A DNA stretch of 64,000 bases from 0-14-3-00-62-12 sp034440555. GTDB taxonomy: Bacteria; Pseudomonadota; Gammaproteobacteria; Xanthomonadales; Ahniellaceae. This document shows positions 26,167 to 35,505 of this stretch, in pieces (position 1 is the first letter of the stretch; each line of letters begins with the position of its first letter). Under the pieces are notes generated by a model, which had not been told where the DNA came from, ran no database searches, and saw only the letters and a list, made by a program, of their open reading frames with translations. The DNA lies in the NCBI GenBank assembly GCA_034440555.1, contig JAWXCG010000322.1, positions 9,873 to 73,872 on the forward strand. The letters run 5' to 3'. Position numbers and translations under genes: made by a program.

Positions 26167-27052
26167 GCCGTATTCCTTGCGCTGCCGGCTATGCGAGCCG
26201 GATGATTGGGTTGACGCTGTAGTTTAACACTTGCACCTGAACTCGCGTATGCGTGCGCTCGGCATCCAACTCGCGGTCTTATTCGCTTGTAGCGCGCATT
26301 CTACGCATTGCGCGTTTATAAAAAGTTATTTCAGCCCGCGTTGATTTAAATTTCTTTTCAGTTGCACGAATGGCAAATGCAGAGCCCAGTCGGTCGCGGA
26401 ATGGGTGCTCGTCGCAGTCTGGTCGTATCAATGACTTTGGCGAGAGCTTAATACGACAAGCGGCCCGAATTTCCCGATGGATGGGTTGCATGAACAGTCT
26501 GATTAAAAAAGGGTACATTTTGCTTCTGAGCAGCACTTCGCTGGGCGCGGAGTCTAGCGCGCGTGTTTCGATCGTTTGCTCTTTAGGGAATCTCTGAACA
26601 AGTCCGGAGCCGCGATAGCCCCCTGAGTCAGGAGGCGAAAAGCCGCAGGTTGGCCAGCTCCGCTGTTGAGAGCGGCGGTTTGGCAAGACATAAGCAGTGT
26701 GGCGAAGACCAAGTCGTGACTTGTACAGACCTTCCTTAGAGGTACGAGCTTGGACAATTCGTGTGCTTGAAGCCCACTCGGACCTCTGTATTTGCCCTGA
26801 ATGCAGGCTGGTCAGTGTTAGGAGCCCCGAAGCCACTGCGATCGCGCGGCGGCGTTTTGGTTTGGGTGCTTGCGCGTAGTGACTTGTGATCAAAGTCTAA
26901 CCGAGGAATTTTGGTTCGATCGATGAGTGGCAATCTGCGGGTGGCAAAGTCATCGATGCAGGGTGCGAGTCAGGTTGCTTGGCGCCGACGAAGCATCGCG
27001 CTCTGCCTGCAACGCCGCATACGCATTCGATGCGACCGGCGCGAATCCTTAC
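26167..27052. other. Long gap with one repeat copy, no credible gene
   Basis: Nearly 900 bases between two secreted-protein genes on the minus strand. It contains a small perfect hairpin at 26183-26199 (CCGGCT/AGCCGG) in the leader of the downstream gene, an AT-rich patch around 26310-26360 and 26490-26530, and copy 2 of the dispersed repeat. The open frames here translate repeat sequence or have no family resemblance, so I call none. Confidence 0.5.
26587..26690 (-). repeat. Dispersed ~108-base repeat, copy 2
   Basis: The minus strand reads like copies 1 and 3: CTCAACAGCGGAGCTGG, then CCTGCGGCTTTTCGCC, then GGGGGCTATCGCGGCTCC and a terminal TTCAGAGATTCCC. It is the most diverged copy, especially at the end that begins ATCGTTTG in the others. 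It sits in an otherwise gene-free stretch. Confidence 0.8.
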
Positions 27053-27080
27053 CAAAGAAAAACCCCCGCTCGCGCGGGGG
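27053..27080 (-). terminator. Rho-independent terminator
   Basis: On the minus strand, a stem CCCCCGC/GCGGGGG (27080-27074 and 27069-27063) with a 4-base loop is followed directly by TTTTTCTTT. It lies 30 bases past the stop of the 537-residue secreted protein and is one of the clearest terminators in the window, in keeping with a strongly expressed single gene. Confidence 0.9.
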
Positions 27081-27109
27081 TTCTTGTCACACACTTTGAC
27101 TAACAGCTA

Positions 27110-28723
27110 TTACGGAACGGTTGCCGAGCCGTACGAGCGTGAGCCCTTGTGCTTGAACAGACCCGAGTAGTTCGCCAGCACGCCTGGTGTAACAGCGCCG
27201 TTGGTGAAGGACGCAGCCCAGAAACCAGTTGTGGGCAAGCCGTTCCACACATTGCCGGTCGTGTCCGGGTGCGACTGGTGCAGGTTGATCAACGAACCAC
27301 CGCCAGCAACCGCTTCGTACAGACCCAGGCGCATCCAACCGTCGAACACGCCAAGGGACTGGGCGTCAACGTTGGCAGCCAGACGCGATCCGAGGATCGT
27401 GCTACCCGAAACCAGAACTTCAGGCTGGTTGAACGTGATCACGTTGGTTTCCCACAACAGTTGCGGAGTTTCAACCTGACCTTCCGGCGGACGTGGCGAG
27501 AATGGCACGCAAGACGGGTCGGTCGGATCGCTACAGAACGTGGCGTTCGGGCCTTCTTCACGGTTGAACACAGTCAGGTTAACGTCGACTGGAGCGATAC
27601 CGGTGTTGGTGGCCGAGGAAGCGGTCGGGAAGATGCGGGTGAACGGCGGATCAGCAATCAAGCCAGTGATCGCCTGGTCAACATAGGCGAACTTGGTTGG
27701 GAAAGTGACAACCCATTCAGACGCGCCGCCAACCGATGCACTGGTGATGAACTCATTGAAGAGTGCGTCATGCGAGAACACTGCCGATACTGCATCGATA
27801 CCACCGCCAGCCTGCTGGGTGGCGATCGGTGTCAGCGGGTAGGTCGAGGTGATGACCGTTCCGTTACTGAACACATTGGCAACAGCCGTGGTCGCGGTCG
27901 AACGAGCACTGATCAACGACGGCAACTGCGAACCCGGATCGGTGTGCTGGATGATATCGCTGAACGCATCAACTGCGTCGGCGTTGTAAGCCAACATGGT
28001 GCCTTGGAGCGCATCAATGATCGATGCGGAACCAAACAATCCGCCCTGCGGCAGATCCATATCGGCGAACTGGTTGATCGTCCAGTACGTGACAGCGGCA
28101 GAAGCGGCGCCGAACGGAAGCCAAGCGCGCTCAACCTGCAGGCAGTTAGCCGGCACACCGGTGGAGCCGTGGGTGATCGCTGCCAACGAGTTGAAGTCAA
28201 CGTTGGTCACTTCACCCATCTCGATCATCTCGAAATGGCCTTCGCGGGTACGATCCAGCGTGTTCGGACCAGCTTCGTTGTTTGAACCGGTGTAGGCAAA
28301 GTTCAAGAACGGAGCGTAACGATTGCCGTTGCCCAGCTGCGGCAGACTCGGATTGCCCTTGATACGCGGCACCGTGCAGCTGTTGTCCAAGGTAACGATG
28401 TTACCCGGGTTGTTCGGGCCGGTGTCCGACAACGAGAACACTGCAGCAGTCCAAACGTCGAACGGCGACAGGTACAAGTTAAAGTCGAGCACTTCGCGAG
28501 AGTTACGACCCTCGAGGAAGCGGACCTTGACGGCTTTGCCGGCATCGGTCGTGTTGACTACGGAGACCAGCGTCTGGTTACCAGCGTTGACTGTGTAGTA
28601 GGGGTACAGCAACACCTGACCCAAACCATCTGGGTTGATGTTTATTGCGTTAGCGACGCTCGCGATGCCCGCCACACCGGCGATGCCCGCAATGACTGCG
28701 TTCGTCAGGGCATTCTTCTTCAT
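27110..28723 (-). CDS. Secreted protein of unknown function, probably abundant
   Basis: A 537-residue exported protein. It begins with a signal peptide (KKNALTNAVIAGIAGVAGIASVANA), followed by a mature start INPDGLGQVLLYPYYTVN and VKVRFLEGRNSREVLDFNLY. I recall similar uncharacterised secreted proteins from related gammaproteobacteria, but know no function. There are four cysteines, no catalytic motif and a basic C-terminus (KHKGSRSYGSATVP). The ATG at 28723 has AGGAG 7 bases upstream; the GTG one codon earlier is rejected. It stands alone, with a candidate promoter and a strong terminator. Confidence 0.8.
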   Translation of the reverse strand: MKKNALTNAVIAGIAGVAGIASVANAININPDGLGQVLLYPYYTVNAGNQTLVSVVNTTDAGKAVKVRFLEGRNSREVLDFNLYLSPFDVWTAAVFSLSDTGPNNPGNIVTLDNSCTVPRIKGNPSLPQLGNGNRYAPFLNFAYTGSNNEAGPNTLDRTREGHFEMIEMGEVTNVDFNSLAAITHGSTGVPANCLQVERAWLPFGAASAAVTYWTINQFADMDLPQGGLFGSASIIDALQGTMLAYNADAVDAFSDIIQHTDPGSQLPSLISARSTATTAVANVFSNGTVITSTYPLTPIATQQAGGGIDAVSAVFSHDALFNEFITSASVGGASEWVVTFPTKFAYVDQAITGLIADPPFTRIFPTASSATNTGIAPVDVNLTVFNREEGPNATFCSDPTDPSCVPFSPRPPEGQVETPQLLWETNVITFNQPEVLVSGSTILGSRLAANVDAQSLGVFDGWMRLGLYEAVAGGGSLINLHQSHPDTTGNVWNGLPTTGFWAASFTNGAVTPGVLANYSGLFKHKGSRSYGSATVP

Positions 28724-28836
28724 CACAACACTCCTAAATGGATAACAGGGCTTTGTTTATTTCTTTGCTTGCTTCTGCCTCGCCCTGCCTTGACGTTTGG
28801 ACGCCAAGTGCGAACGGGGCAGGCAACAGCAAGCCT

Positions 28837-28865
28837 AATGTAAAGCAAGGGTGGGAGCAATGCAA
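28837..28865 (-). promoter_or_regulatory. Candidate sigma-70 promoter
   Basis: On the minus strand, TTGCAT (28865-28860) and TACATT (28842-28837) are spaced by 17 bases, each matching 4 of 6 consensus positions. It would give a leader of roughly 105 bases before the ATG at 28723. Confidence 0.35.
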
Positions 28866-28869
28866 TCCC

Positions 28870-29505
28870 TCATCCACCCGCCTCAGTGGGCAGATGGTAC
28901 CAGACCCCGTCCGCCGCAATCCAGCGCTCTTTCACGAACGAAAATGACTCGGTAACGCCCATTCCTGCAGTCATTCTGACGCGAAAGTCGACCAGCAGGC
29001 TGACCTCGCAACTCAGCTCAGACGAACATTCGACATGATCGAATGCGGCTCGAAACCAGCGCACCGGCCGTCCAGCCATGTCGTAGGCATACTTGGACTT
29101 GTTGTGCGTCTTCTTGTAGCCCGGGGTCAGGTATTCGAATGCTTCTTCACCTTGACCCGCGATCAGCAGCGCCCACCGCTCGATGGCTCTCTGCGTCAGC
29201 TCCGCCTTGGGATTGCGCTTGGCGTCCAGCTGTATAGCGTCGCTGGTAAGCATCTTCGGTAGGGGTTCGGCGGCGACCGCATTCTCGTCAATGGGCTTTG
29301 GCGGCCAGTAGCCACCCGGGGTTGCAGCTGGCTGAGGCTCGCTACTTACCGGCGCATGCTTCGCAATGGCAGGCTCAGGAGTAGCCGCCGCCGGAATTGC
29401 TGCGGGCTCCGGTGTGGGCGCCTCGGTTCTGTTGGCTGCGCAGGCGCTCAGTGCGAGCGTCAGCGCGAACGCATAGCCCATACGTGACAAGTGAGAAGCT
29501 TTCAT
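28870..29505 (-). CDS. Lipoprotein downstream of gspD
   Basis: A 211-residue predicted lipoprotein. The N-terminus MKASHLSRMGYAFALTLALSAC has a clear lipobox (LSAC). A Pro/Ala-rich linker (residues 25-75) leads to a C-terminal NTF2-like or DUF-type domain (LTQRAIERWALLIAGQGEEA to KERWIAADGVWYHLP) that I cannot name with certainty. The ATG at 29505 is preceded by GGAG at 11 bases; the longer frame is rejected as it precedes the signal peptide. It follows gspD by about 50 bases and may be a co-transcribed accessory of the secretion system; that is inference. Confidence 0.7.
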   Translation of the reverse strand: MKASHLSRMGYAFALTLALSACAANRTEAPTPEPAAIPAAATPEPAIAKHAPVSSEPQPAATPGGYWPPKPIDENAVAAEPLPKMLTSDAIQLDAKRNPKAELTQRAIERWALLIAGQGEEAFEYLTPGYKKTHNKSKYAYDMAGRPVRWFRAAFDHVECSSELSCEVSLLVDFRVRMTAGMGVTESFSFVKERWIAADGVWYHLPTEAGG

Positions 29506-29552
29506 GGATGGATGGACTCCGGATATTGAGAATTCGAATTGCTGGCCGCTGA

Positions 29553-31985
29553 TCATTGAGCGTCGAGTTTTTTGAGCAAGGGCTTCAGCCCACTGAAACG
29601 CGATTTGTATTCTTCGGTGACGGTGCGCGCGGACTCGGCATTGTCGATCACCGTTGGTTTGATCAGCACCAGGATCTCCTGGCGACTTTTTACCTTGTGC
29701 GTAGTTCCGAAAAACCTGCCGAGCACCGGGATGCTCATCAGGCCCGGAATACCGTCCCTGGATTCCGTGTTGGATTCCTCGATGAGGCCCGCCAGGACCA
29801 CGGTCTCGCCGCTCTGTACGGCGATCTCGGTCTGAATGGTGCTCTTGTCGATCGGTGGATTGGTGCTGCCGGCGGGCGCAGGGCCCGGCGTGCTCTTTTC
29901 CTGCTTGATCTCCATGTACACCAAGCCACCTGGATTGACGCGCGGGGTCACATCCAGCGTGATGCCGGTATCGCGGTATTGAACCTGATTGAACGCGTTG
30001 TTGACGCCGCCCGTTCCGGGATCAGTGATGCCGCCTGAGTTGAACGAAACCTGAGTCACCGGGATGGACTGGCCAGAATTGATGTTGGCTGTCTTGTTGT
30101 TGAGTACGACCAGAGAGGGCGCGGACAGCACCTGGGCATTGCCGCGTGTCTGCAACAGGGAGATCAGCGCCTCTGCCTCGGTGTTTAGAAAAGTCCACGC
30201 CAATCCGGAAGCGCCGGCACTTCCTGCAAAACTACTCCAGGCGTTGCGCAGCGGCAGATTGAGGTTCTGACGACGCGCATTTTCGTTGCGACGAAGTTGA
30301 CGATAGGGGAAATTGGCGGGCTGCGTGGAAGCAGTGGAGTTCTCAAAGAACCACTGCACGCCATAGGATAAATCGCCAGTCAGATCGACGCGCAGGATCT
30401 TGGCCTCGATGTGCACTTGCAGCGGCACGATATCCAGGCGTTTGATCGCACCGAGAATCGCCTCATACTCTCCCGGCGTGGCGCGGATCATCAGCGCGTT
30501 GCTTTCCTCGATCGAGGTGATGCGGATGTCCTCGCTCCCGGCCACCGAGATGCCCTCACTGGAAGTCGGTTGCAGCGACTGCTTGGGCTCCACTTGCGGA
30601 CGTTCGCGCATGCCGGTGTTGGTGCTCTTCAGCTCGACCGCCTGCTGACCCGGTGCCACGCCGCCTATACCCGAGGGGCGCGCACCCCCGCTGGAACCGC
30701 CACTACCGCCGAACACTTCGGTCAGGCTCGCACCCAGCTCGACGGCCTTGACGTTCTTGACATAGTAGACGTAAAGCTGTGCGCCGGACTCACTGCCGCC
30801 GCGATCCAGGCGGCGCAGCCACTCTTCCGCGCGCGCCAGATACTCGGACTGTGGAGTGATGACCAACACCGCGTTGATGCGTTCGATCGGCATGAATCGG
30901 AACAGCCCGGCCAGTGGTGTTGGACCGCCTTCACCAAAGATCTTCTCCAACTCGGGCACCACTGTCGCCGCCTCCACGCGCTCGAGCGGATAGACGCCCA
31001 CCGACATCCCGGACAGCCAATCGACATCGAATGTCTCGATTGTCTGCAGGTAATTTTCCAGGTCCGATCGGGTACCGGCGAGCACAATCATGCTGCGCGT
31101 ATTGTCCGCCTTCAGGATTGCACCTTGACGCGCATACGGGGTCAGTAGCTCCTGCATGGCAGTGGCCGAAATAAAGCGCAACGGCACCACGCGCACTTCA
31201 TAACCCTTGGCGTCGATCAGCGGCCCGGTGCGCGGCACCAAGTTACCTGGAATCGCTTGGGCGATCGGCAACACGGTGTAACGCCCATCTTTGTAAACCA
31301 TGGTCGCGTTATTCCAAGCCAGCAGCATCTCCAGCACGCTCATGGCCTGACTGCTGCTGATCGGTTTGGCCGTGGCGAACGTAACTTGACCGGCAAGTCC
31401 CGGCGCGATCACATAGTTTTCCTGCAGCAATTCGCCAAGGATTGCCTTGACCACGGCCTGAAGCGACTCGGCCTCAAAATTGAACACCACTTCGCCTTCC
31501 ACGGCCCCTGCTTCGGGGCGGCGCCGGGAGGCATCCTCGTTGATGAATTTGCCAGTGCCTATCTCGACTTTGGCGCGCGCACTGGCAGGAAGTTGATCGC
31601 CTGGGGCAGTGGCGATTGACGCATCTGCTGGTGGCACGGAGACGGTGGTGATCAGATTGGGGTCCTGCGCAGCGACTGCGGCCGGCGTCGTTGCGACTGC
31701 TGGTGCAATTTCGTTTGCCGCAGTGTTTGCCAGCGCCGGATCGATGGGTTTGGCGACAACCTGGGGATCGCTCGCTTGCGGGCCGGAGCTCTTGGTCTCG
31801 AACGAACCCATGGGCAAGTCGTCAGCGGGCACCGAATCACTGGGCGCATCAATAATATCGCCAGTACCAGCACAGCCCGACGTCGCGATCAGGGCAATCC
31901 CGATCAACATTAGGGGCATCAATCTGAAGGCGCTTCTTCGCACGTTGTCACTCCACGAACACGGGTACATGAGATTGCTATTCAC
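29553..31985 (-). CDS. gspD: Type II secretion secretin
   Basis: The outer-membrane channel of the type II system, 810 residues. The N-terminus has a hydrophobic stretch ending in a lipobox-like ATSGC, as in lipidated XpsD-type secretins. There follow a Pro/Ala-rich linker, periplasmic N domains (VVFNFEAESLQAVVKAILG, then VVPLRFISATAMQELL and YPLERVEAATVVPELEKIF), and the secretin domain with LVVLNNKTANINSGQSIPV, GITLDVTPRVNPGG and ESRDGIPGLMSIPVLGRFF. The GTG start overlaps the gspN stop (GTGA). Last core gene of the operon, as in Xanthomonas. Confidence 0.95.
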   Translation of the reverse strand: MNSNLMYPCSWSDNVRRSAFRLMPLMLIGIALIATSGCAGTGDIIDAPSDSVPADDLPMGSFETKSSGPQASDPQVVAKPIDPALANTAANEIAPAVATTPAAVAAQDPNLITTVSVPPADASIATAPGDQLPASARAKVEIGTGKFINEDASRRRPEAGAVEGEVVFNFEAESLQAVVKAILGELLQENYVIAPGLAGQVTFATAKPISSSQAMSVLEMLLAWNNATMVYKDGRYTVLPIAQAIPGNLVPRTGPLIDAKGYEVRVVPLRFISATAMQELLTPYARQGAILKADNTRSMIVLAGTRSDLENYLQTIETFDVDWLSGMSVGVYPLERVEAATVVPELEKIFGEGGPTPLAGLFRFMPIERINAVLVITPQSEYLARAEEWLRRLDRGGSESGAQLYVYYVKNVKAVELGASLTEVFGGSGGSSGGARPSGIGGVAPGQQAVELKSTNTGMRERPQVEPKQSLQPTSSEGISVAGSEDIRITSIEESNALMIRATPGEYEAILGAIKRLDIVPLQVHIEAKILRVDLTGDLSYGVQWFFENSTASTQPANFPYRQLRRNENARRQNLNLPLRNAWSSFAGSAGASGLAWTFLNTEAEALISLLQTRGNAQVLSAPSLVVLNNKTANINSGQSIPVTQVSFNSGGITDPGTGGVNNAFNQVQYRDTGITLDVTPRVNPGGLVYMEIKQEKSTPGPAPAGSTNPPIDKSTIQTEIAVQSGETVVLAGLIEESNTESRDGIPGLMSIPVLGRFFGTTHKVKSRQEILVLIKPTVIDNAESARTVTEEYKSRFSGLKPLLKKLDAQ

Positions 31986-32713
31986 TGTGGCTTTTCCTGG
32001 GAACGCATCCGCTCAGCTTCTTCTCGCAACTGCTTGCGGCGTTCCTCGATACGTTTTCTGATTTCTTCGGCCCGCACCTGGTTATTGGCATCGGGGACCT
32101 GATTGTCGGACGCCATCGCGGTGCTGATCGGTGGGGGTGGCGGTGGCGGCACGTTGGATCCAGGCATGCCCGGTGGCATCGGCGGGGGCACAGGCGCAGC
32201 GCGCGCCGATGCATCCACCAGAAGTTCCAAGTCCTGTCGCCCCAGGCCCTGTCCTTCAAATACTGCATTGCGCGGTCTTACTTCGACAAGTTTCCAGCCA
32301 CTTTGTTCACCCTCCAGCGAGGCCCCCACTTTGATGACCGTAGATTGCCCGGTGTTGTTGTCACGGACGATAGCCAACTTCACCTTGGGCGTCATGATGA
32401 TGCTGGTCAGCGTCACATTGATCGGTTGCGCAGTGGGCTCAGCCCCCGCCTCGGTACCCACTTCCTCAACTGGCGTAGGCTCGCGCGATTCATTGAATAC
32501 GGGGTGTTCGAGCACAGGCGCGTACTCGCCCCAGGACGGCAGCTTGAACACTTCCTTGTCCAACGCAGAAAGCGCATTGGAAGAGGATGCCGCAGCGTCA
32601 CTCTGCAATAGTGAGTAGCCGGCGCCTACGCCAAGCTTCTGCGCGATGCCGATCGCAGCGAATGCAGCGGCCACGCTTGAAAGGATAATAGTGATGCGGC
32701 GCGCCGGACTCAT
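31982..32713 (-). CDS. gspN: Type II secretion protein N (XpsN/GspC-like)
   Basis: A 243-residue single-pass inner-membrane protein linking the inner-membrane platform to the secretin. The signal-anchor is ITIILSSVAAAFAAIGIAQ; a homology-region-like beta domain follows (INVTLTSIIMTPKVKLAIV, TVIKVGASLEGEQSGWKLV), then a proline run (PVPPPMPPGMPGSNVPPP) and a charged helical tail (EIRKRIEERRKQLREEAER). Position between gspM and gspD is that of xpsN. ATGA overlap with gspM, GTGA overlap with gspD. Confidence 0.85.
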   Translation of the reverse strand: MSPARRITIILSSVAAAFAAIGIAQKLGVGAGYSLLQSDAAASSSNALSALDKEVFKLPSWGEYAPVLEHPVFNESREPTPVEEVGTEAGAEPTAQPINVTLTSIIMTPKVKLAIVRDNNTGQSTVIKVGASLEGEQSGWKLVEVRPRNAVFEGQGLGRQDLELLVDASARAAPVPPPMPPGMPGSNVPPPPPPPISTAMASDNQVPDANNQVRAEEIRKRIEERRKQLREEAERMRSQEKPQ

Positions 32714-33351
32714 GGGCTGTCCTTGGCTTTGATTCGGCCGGTCTTTTCGTCGATCTCCACGCGCTTGCGGATGTAGCCGTAAAGATCGAAGCGAATGTCG
32801 AGGTAGGTCGAAATCTTGTTCTGGCCTGGCTGCACATATCCCTGCTGCCGAAAAATTTGCGGGTCGTCGATAAAGAGAAACGGACTAGCGCTCTCCAAGT
32901 CATACAGAATGCCCGCGAACGGCTCCAGGTCGCAGCGCAGGCGCACCTTGATGGTGACGCGTTCGAATCGCTCCGGCTCAGTGGCGTGCGCATATTGATT
33001 CATGATGATCTGGCAACGTGTCGGGTCGGTGGCGTGGCTTGACACGATCTGCTTCAATCGCTGCGTCAAGCCAGCAGCGGCCGACTCAAAATCAGCTTCC
33101 GGCAGGAAAGCCGGATTGTTCGACTCGTACTGCTGGACTTCGGCCAGTTGCTTTTCCAGCGCGGGACGCTCAGCGGCCTTCTCACGAAAGCGGAGTTCCT
33201 GCGTACGCAGGTCGGAAATCTGTCCACCAATTTCGAGATGGCGCGCGGTGAACCACCAATGTACGCCCAACAGATAGGCCAAAAGGATCGCGATGACCAG
33301 AAGCACCGCGGCGAGAAATCGCCCGTGCTCAGCGCTGGGTAGCAGTTGCAT
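32710..33351 (-). CDS. gspM: Type II secretion protein M
   Basis: A 213-residue bitopic protein of the inner-membrane platform. The single helix is RFLAAVLLVIAILLAYLLG, followed by a coiled stretch (QISDLRTQELRFREKAAER) and a PilO-like periplasmic domain (VTIKVRLRCDLEPFAGILY, LFIDDPQIF). It resembles the Xanthomonas-type GspM rather than the E. coli type. Its start lies 23 bases inside gspL and its stop overlaps gspN. Confidence 0.9.
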   Translation of the reverse strand: MQLLPSAEHGRFLAAVLLVIAILLAYLLGVHWWFTARHLEIGGQISDLRTQELRFREKAAERPALEKQLAEVQQYESNNPAFLPEADFESAAAGLTQRLKQIVSSHATDPTRCQIIMNQYAHATEPERFERVTIKVRLRCDLEPFAGILYDLESASPFLFIDDPQIFRQQGYVQPGQNKISTYLDIRFDLYGYIRKRVEIDEKTGRIKAKDSP

Positions 33352-34573
33352 CGGCGCTCTCCTTGCGGCGGGTCGCGTCGCTGTCGACCTTTTTCAATGA
33401 CGTCGTCCCAGACTGTTTATTTCCGGCTACATCCGCTTTGTCCGCGACTGCTGCGGCTTCCACCTTCTCGGCAACGCGCGCGCGCGCCTGGATCAGAAAC
33501 TGCTCTTTTTGGGTGCGTGCATCCGGGGTGATCGCGCCCTGTAGCGCGGGACCTCGGATGGTGACGGACTGCTGCAGGATGGCAATCAATGATGCCGCTT
33601 CCTGACTGTTGCCCTGGATCTGCACCTCCCCGCGATTGATCGAAAGTCGCACCAGCGAGGTATGTTTGGGCAGCTTCTGGGTAAGTTCGCGCACAATATC
33701 GATGGCGACGGCGTGCTCTTTCTTGTGTGAAGCGAGAAAGTTTGCCCCTTCCACAGCCTCTTGCAATGTGCTGCCAAGCTTTGCGGTTTGCCGCGCATCG
33801 ATCTTCACCTTGTCAACTGCCACCTGCAGGGCTTCGAGCGCAGACTCACGCGCAGTCAGCGATTGCTGCATCACCAGCCCGAGCAGAATCAAACACACTG
33901 CGCCCAGGATCAGATTGAGACGCAGGGTGGAGTTGACGCGCGTAGCGCGCGCTTCGACTGGCAGCAGATTGAAGCCCAGCCGACCGTTGTTGCCGTTATC
34001 ACCGTCGAGCGCATGCAAGGAAAGCCCAGCCGCAGTCAGCGGCTGTACCAGCGCATCGGCTTTGCCACGCGGTGTCAGCAGCACCTCGACGTGCAGCAGC
34101 TTGGCGACCGCATCGCGCCTGGCAATGCGGTAGTCGTAGCGCACCTGATCGACACGGAACGGCGTCTGCCGGTCCAGTTCGAAGCCGATGACCTGAGCGA
34201 GATTCTCTTCTGCCGCCATCGGCAAGGTGAGATGCCGCTCGAGCATTTCGCCGCGCGGCAGCAAGGTGACGAGATCCGCCAGGTTTTCGCCGGAGGTCTG
34301 CATGCGCTCGGCCAGCGCCCGCATTTCTTCCGGCGCGGCATCGGCCGCGATGATTTCAACCACTTCGGGCGCGTCGGAGCGTCGCAATGCCCAGCCGGCC
34401 TGGACGCGCGCAATCAACAGCTGGTCGCGCCGCTCCAGAAACCACTCACGAGCCAGCGCCGGCAGAAACGACGACAACTCGGCTGTCCACCAAGTGAAAA
34501 ACCTGCGTGCAGCGCTATTTCGGTAGCTCGCGGCGTAGCGCGCGAACAACCGGTTGAGGTTCATGGCAGCCAT
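33329..34573 (-). CDS. gspL: Type II secretion protein L
   Basis: A 414-residue platform protein that recruits the GspE ATPase. The cytoplasmic part (1-220) has the actin-like blocks LLPRGEMLERHLTLPMAAEE and FELDRQTPFRVDQVRYDY; a membrane helix follows (LNLILGAVCLILLGLVMQ), then a PilN-like coiled and beta periplasmic domain. The C-terminal 60 residues are Lys/Ala-rich and low-complexity. The ATG at 34573 overlaps the gspK stop by one base (TGATG); ATG 34564 is an alternative. Confidence 0.9.
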   Translation of the reverse strand: MAAMNLNRLFARYAASYRNSAARRFFTWWTAELSSFLPALAREWFLERRDQLLIARVQAGWALRRSDAPEVVEIIAADAAPEEMRALAERMQTSGENLADLVTLLPRGEMLERHLTLPMAAEENLAQVIGFELDRQTPFRVDQVRYDYRIARRDAVAKLLHVEVLLTPRGKADALVQPLTAAGLSLHALDGDNGNNGRLGFNLLPVEARATRVNSTLRLNLILGAVCLILLGLVMQQSLTARESALEALQVAVDKVKIDARQTAKLGSTLQEAVEGANFLASHKKEHAVAIDIVRELTQKLPKHTSLVRLSINRGEVQIQGNSQEAASLIAILQQSVTIRGPALQGAITPDARTQKEQFLIQARARVAEKVEAAAVADKADVAGNKQSGTTSLKKVDSDATRRKESADATATQR

Positions 34574-35487
34574 CAATCGGCGCTCCCTTCGCGCCAGCGT
34601 AATATCGAGTAAGCACGCGCTCCGGGCGCTCCGCCGAGGCGGATGGTCGCGTCTACCAAGGTCCAGGTGCCATTAGGCATTGTGGCTTTGGACCGCAGAG
34701 TATAGGTGCCCGTGCCAACTTGGGCCAGCAAGGGCGTGCCGTCCGGCAACACTGCGGCCGCGCCGGCAGGGTCACCGGGCCGAAACTGACGGCGCATGGC
34801 CAGCAATTGCTGCGCCAGGATCGGGTCGATGCCCTCGATCATCTGCAGTCCCAATTCGGAAGCAAACGCTGGATTGGGCCGATCCATGCCGCCATAGATC
34901 GTGATCTCGTTCTGCAATTTGGCAAAAAGCTCGTAGTTCATGCCCAGCACCTGCTGCAACTCGCCGATGGTGGTGAAGGGCGCATCGGCGGCGCCGTAGG
35001 AGAGATCGGCGGATTCGTAGTCGTTGTCTTCGGCGCCATTGAGCGTCAACAGATCATCGACATCACGCCAATCGATCACGGCTGCGGCAAGCTTGTCGGC
35101 CTCTTCCTGCTCCACCCCTACGGCTTTGAACATCAGTGTCAGCGTATTGATGCCGGCCGCGTTGATGTCGATCTTGCCGGATTCATCCTGCACTTCGATG
35201 CTCACTTTGGTTCCTTCAAACTCAAATGCGTATTGGCGCCCATCGGGCACCCACATTGTGAGTGGATCGAAGTTGCGAAGTTCCCACGCTGCGCGACTGA
35301 TTCCAGCCTCGGCGGCATAGCGCGCCTGTGCGCTGTCGAGCAGAAATCGAGCCTGCATCGCTTCCGTGCGCGCTACCACGACGAAACCGCTGAGCAAAAC
35401 AGCAAGCAACACCATCACCCAGATGACCACGACGAAGGCTATGCCGCGCGTGCGGATTCGACTGTGCCTGGGGCTGCGATTGATCAT
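34573..35487 (-). CDS. gspK: Type II secretion minor pseudopilin K
   Basis: The tip pseudopilin of 304 residues. The prepilin leader RIRTRGIAFVVVIWVMVLL has the G-I-A cleavage region of GspK (no Glu at +5, as normal for K). The large alpha domain has KIDINAAGINTLTLMFKAVG and DWRDVDDLLTLNGAEDNDY, the latter holding the calcium-site acidic residues, and IYGGMDRPNPAFAS near the end. Lies 18 bases after gspJ. Confidence 0.94.
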   Translation of the reverse strand: MINRSPRHSRIRTRGIAFVVVIWVMVLLAVLLSGFVVVARTEAMQARFLLDSAQARYAAEAGISRAAWELRNFDPLTMWVPDGRQYAFEFEGTKVSIEVQDESGKIDINAAGINTLTLMFKAVGVEQEEADKLAAAVIDWRDVDDLLTLNGAEDNDYESADLSYGAADAPFTTIGELQQVLGMNYELFAKLQNEITIYGGMDRPNPAFASELGLQMIEGIDPILAQQLLAMRRQFRPGDPAGAAAVLPDGTPLLAQVGTGTYTLRSKATMPNGTWTLVDATIRLGGAPGARAYSILRWREGSAD

Positions 35488-35505
35488 GGCCGTGGCACTC
35501 GCGTC

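Noticed and set aside
26279..26893. 204-codon minus-strand frame in the long gap
   Set aside because: It runs across dispersed repeat copy 2 and has no domain, signal peptide or ribosome-binding site.
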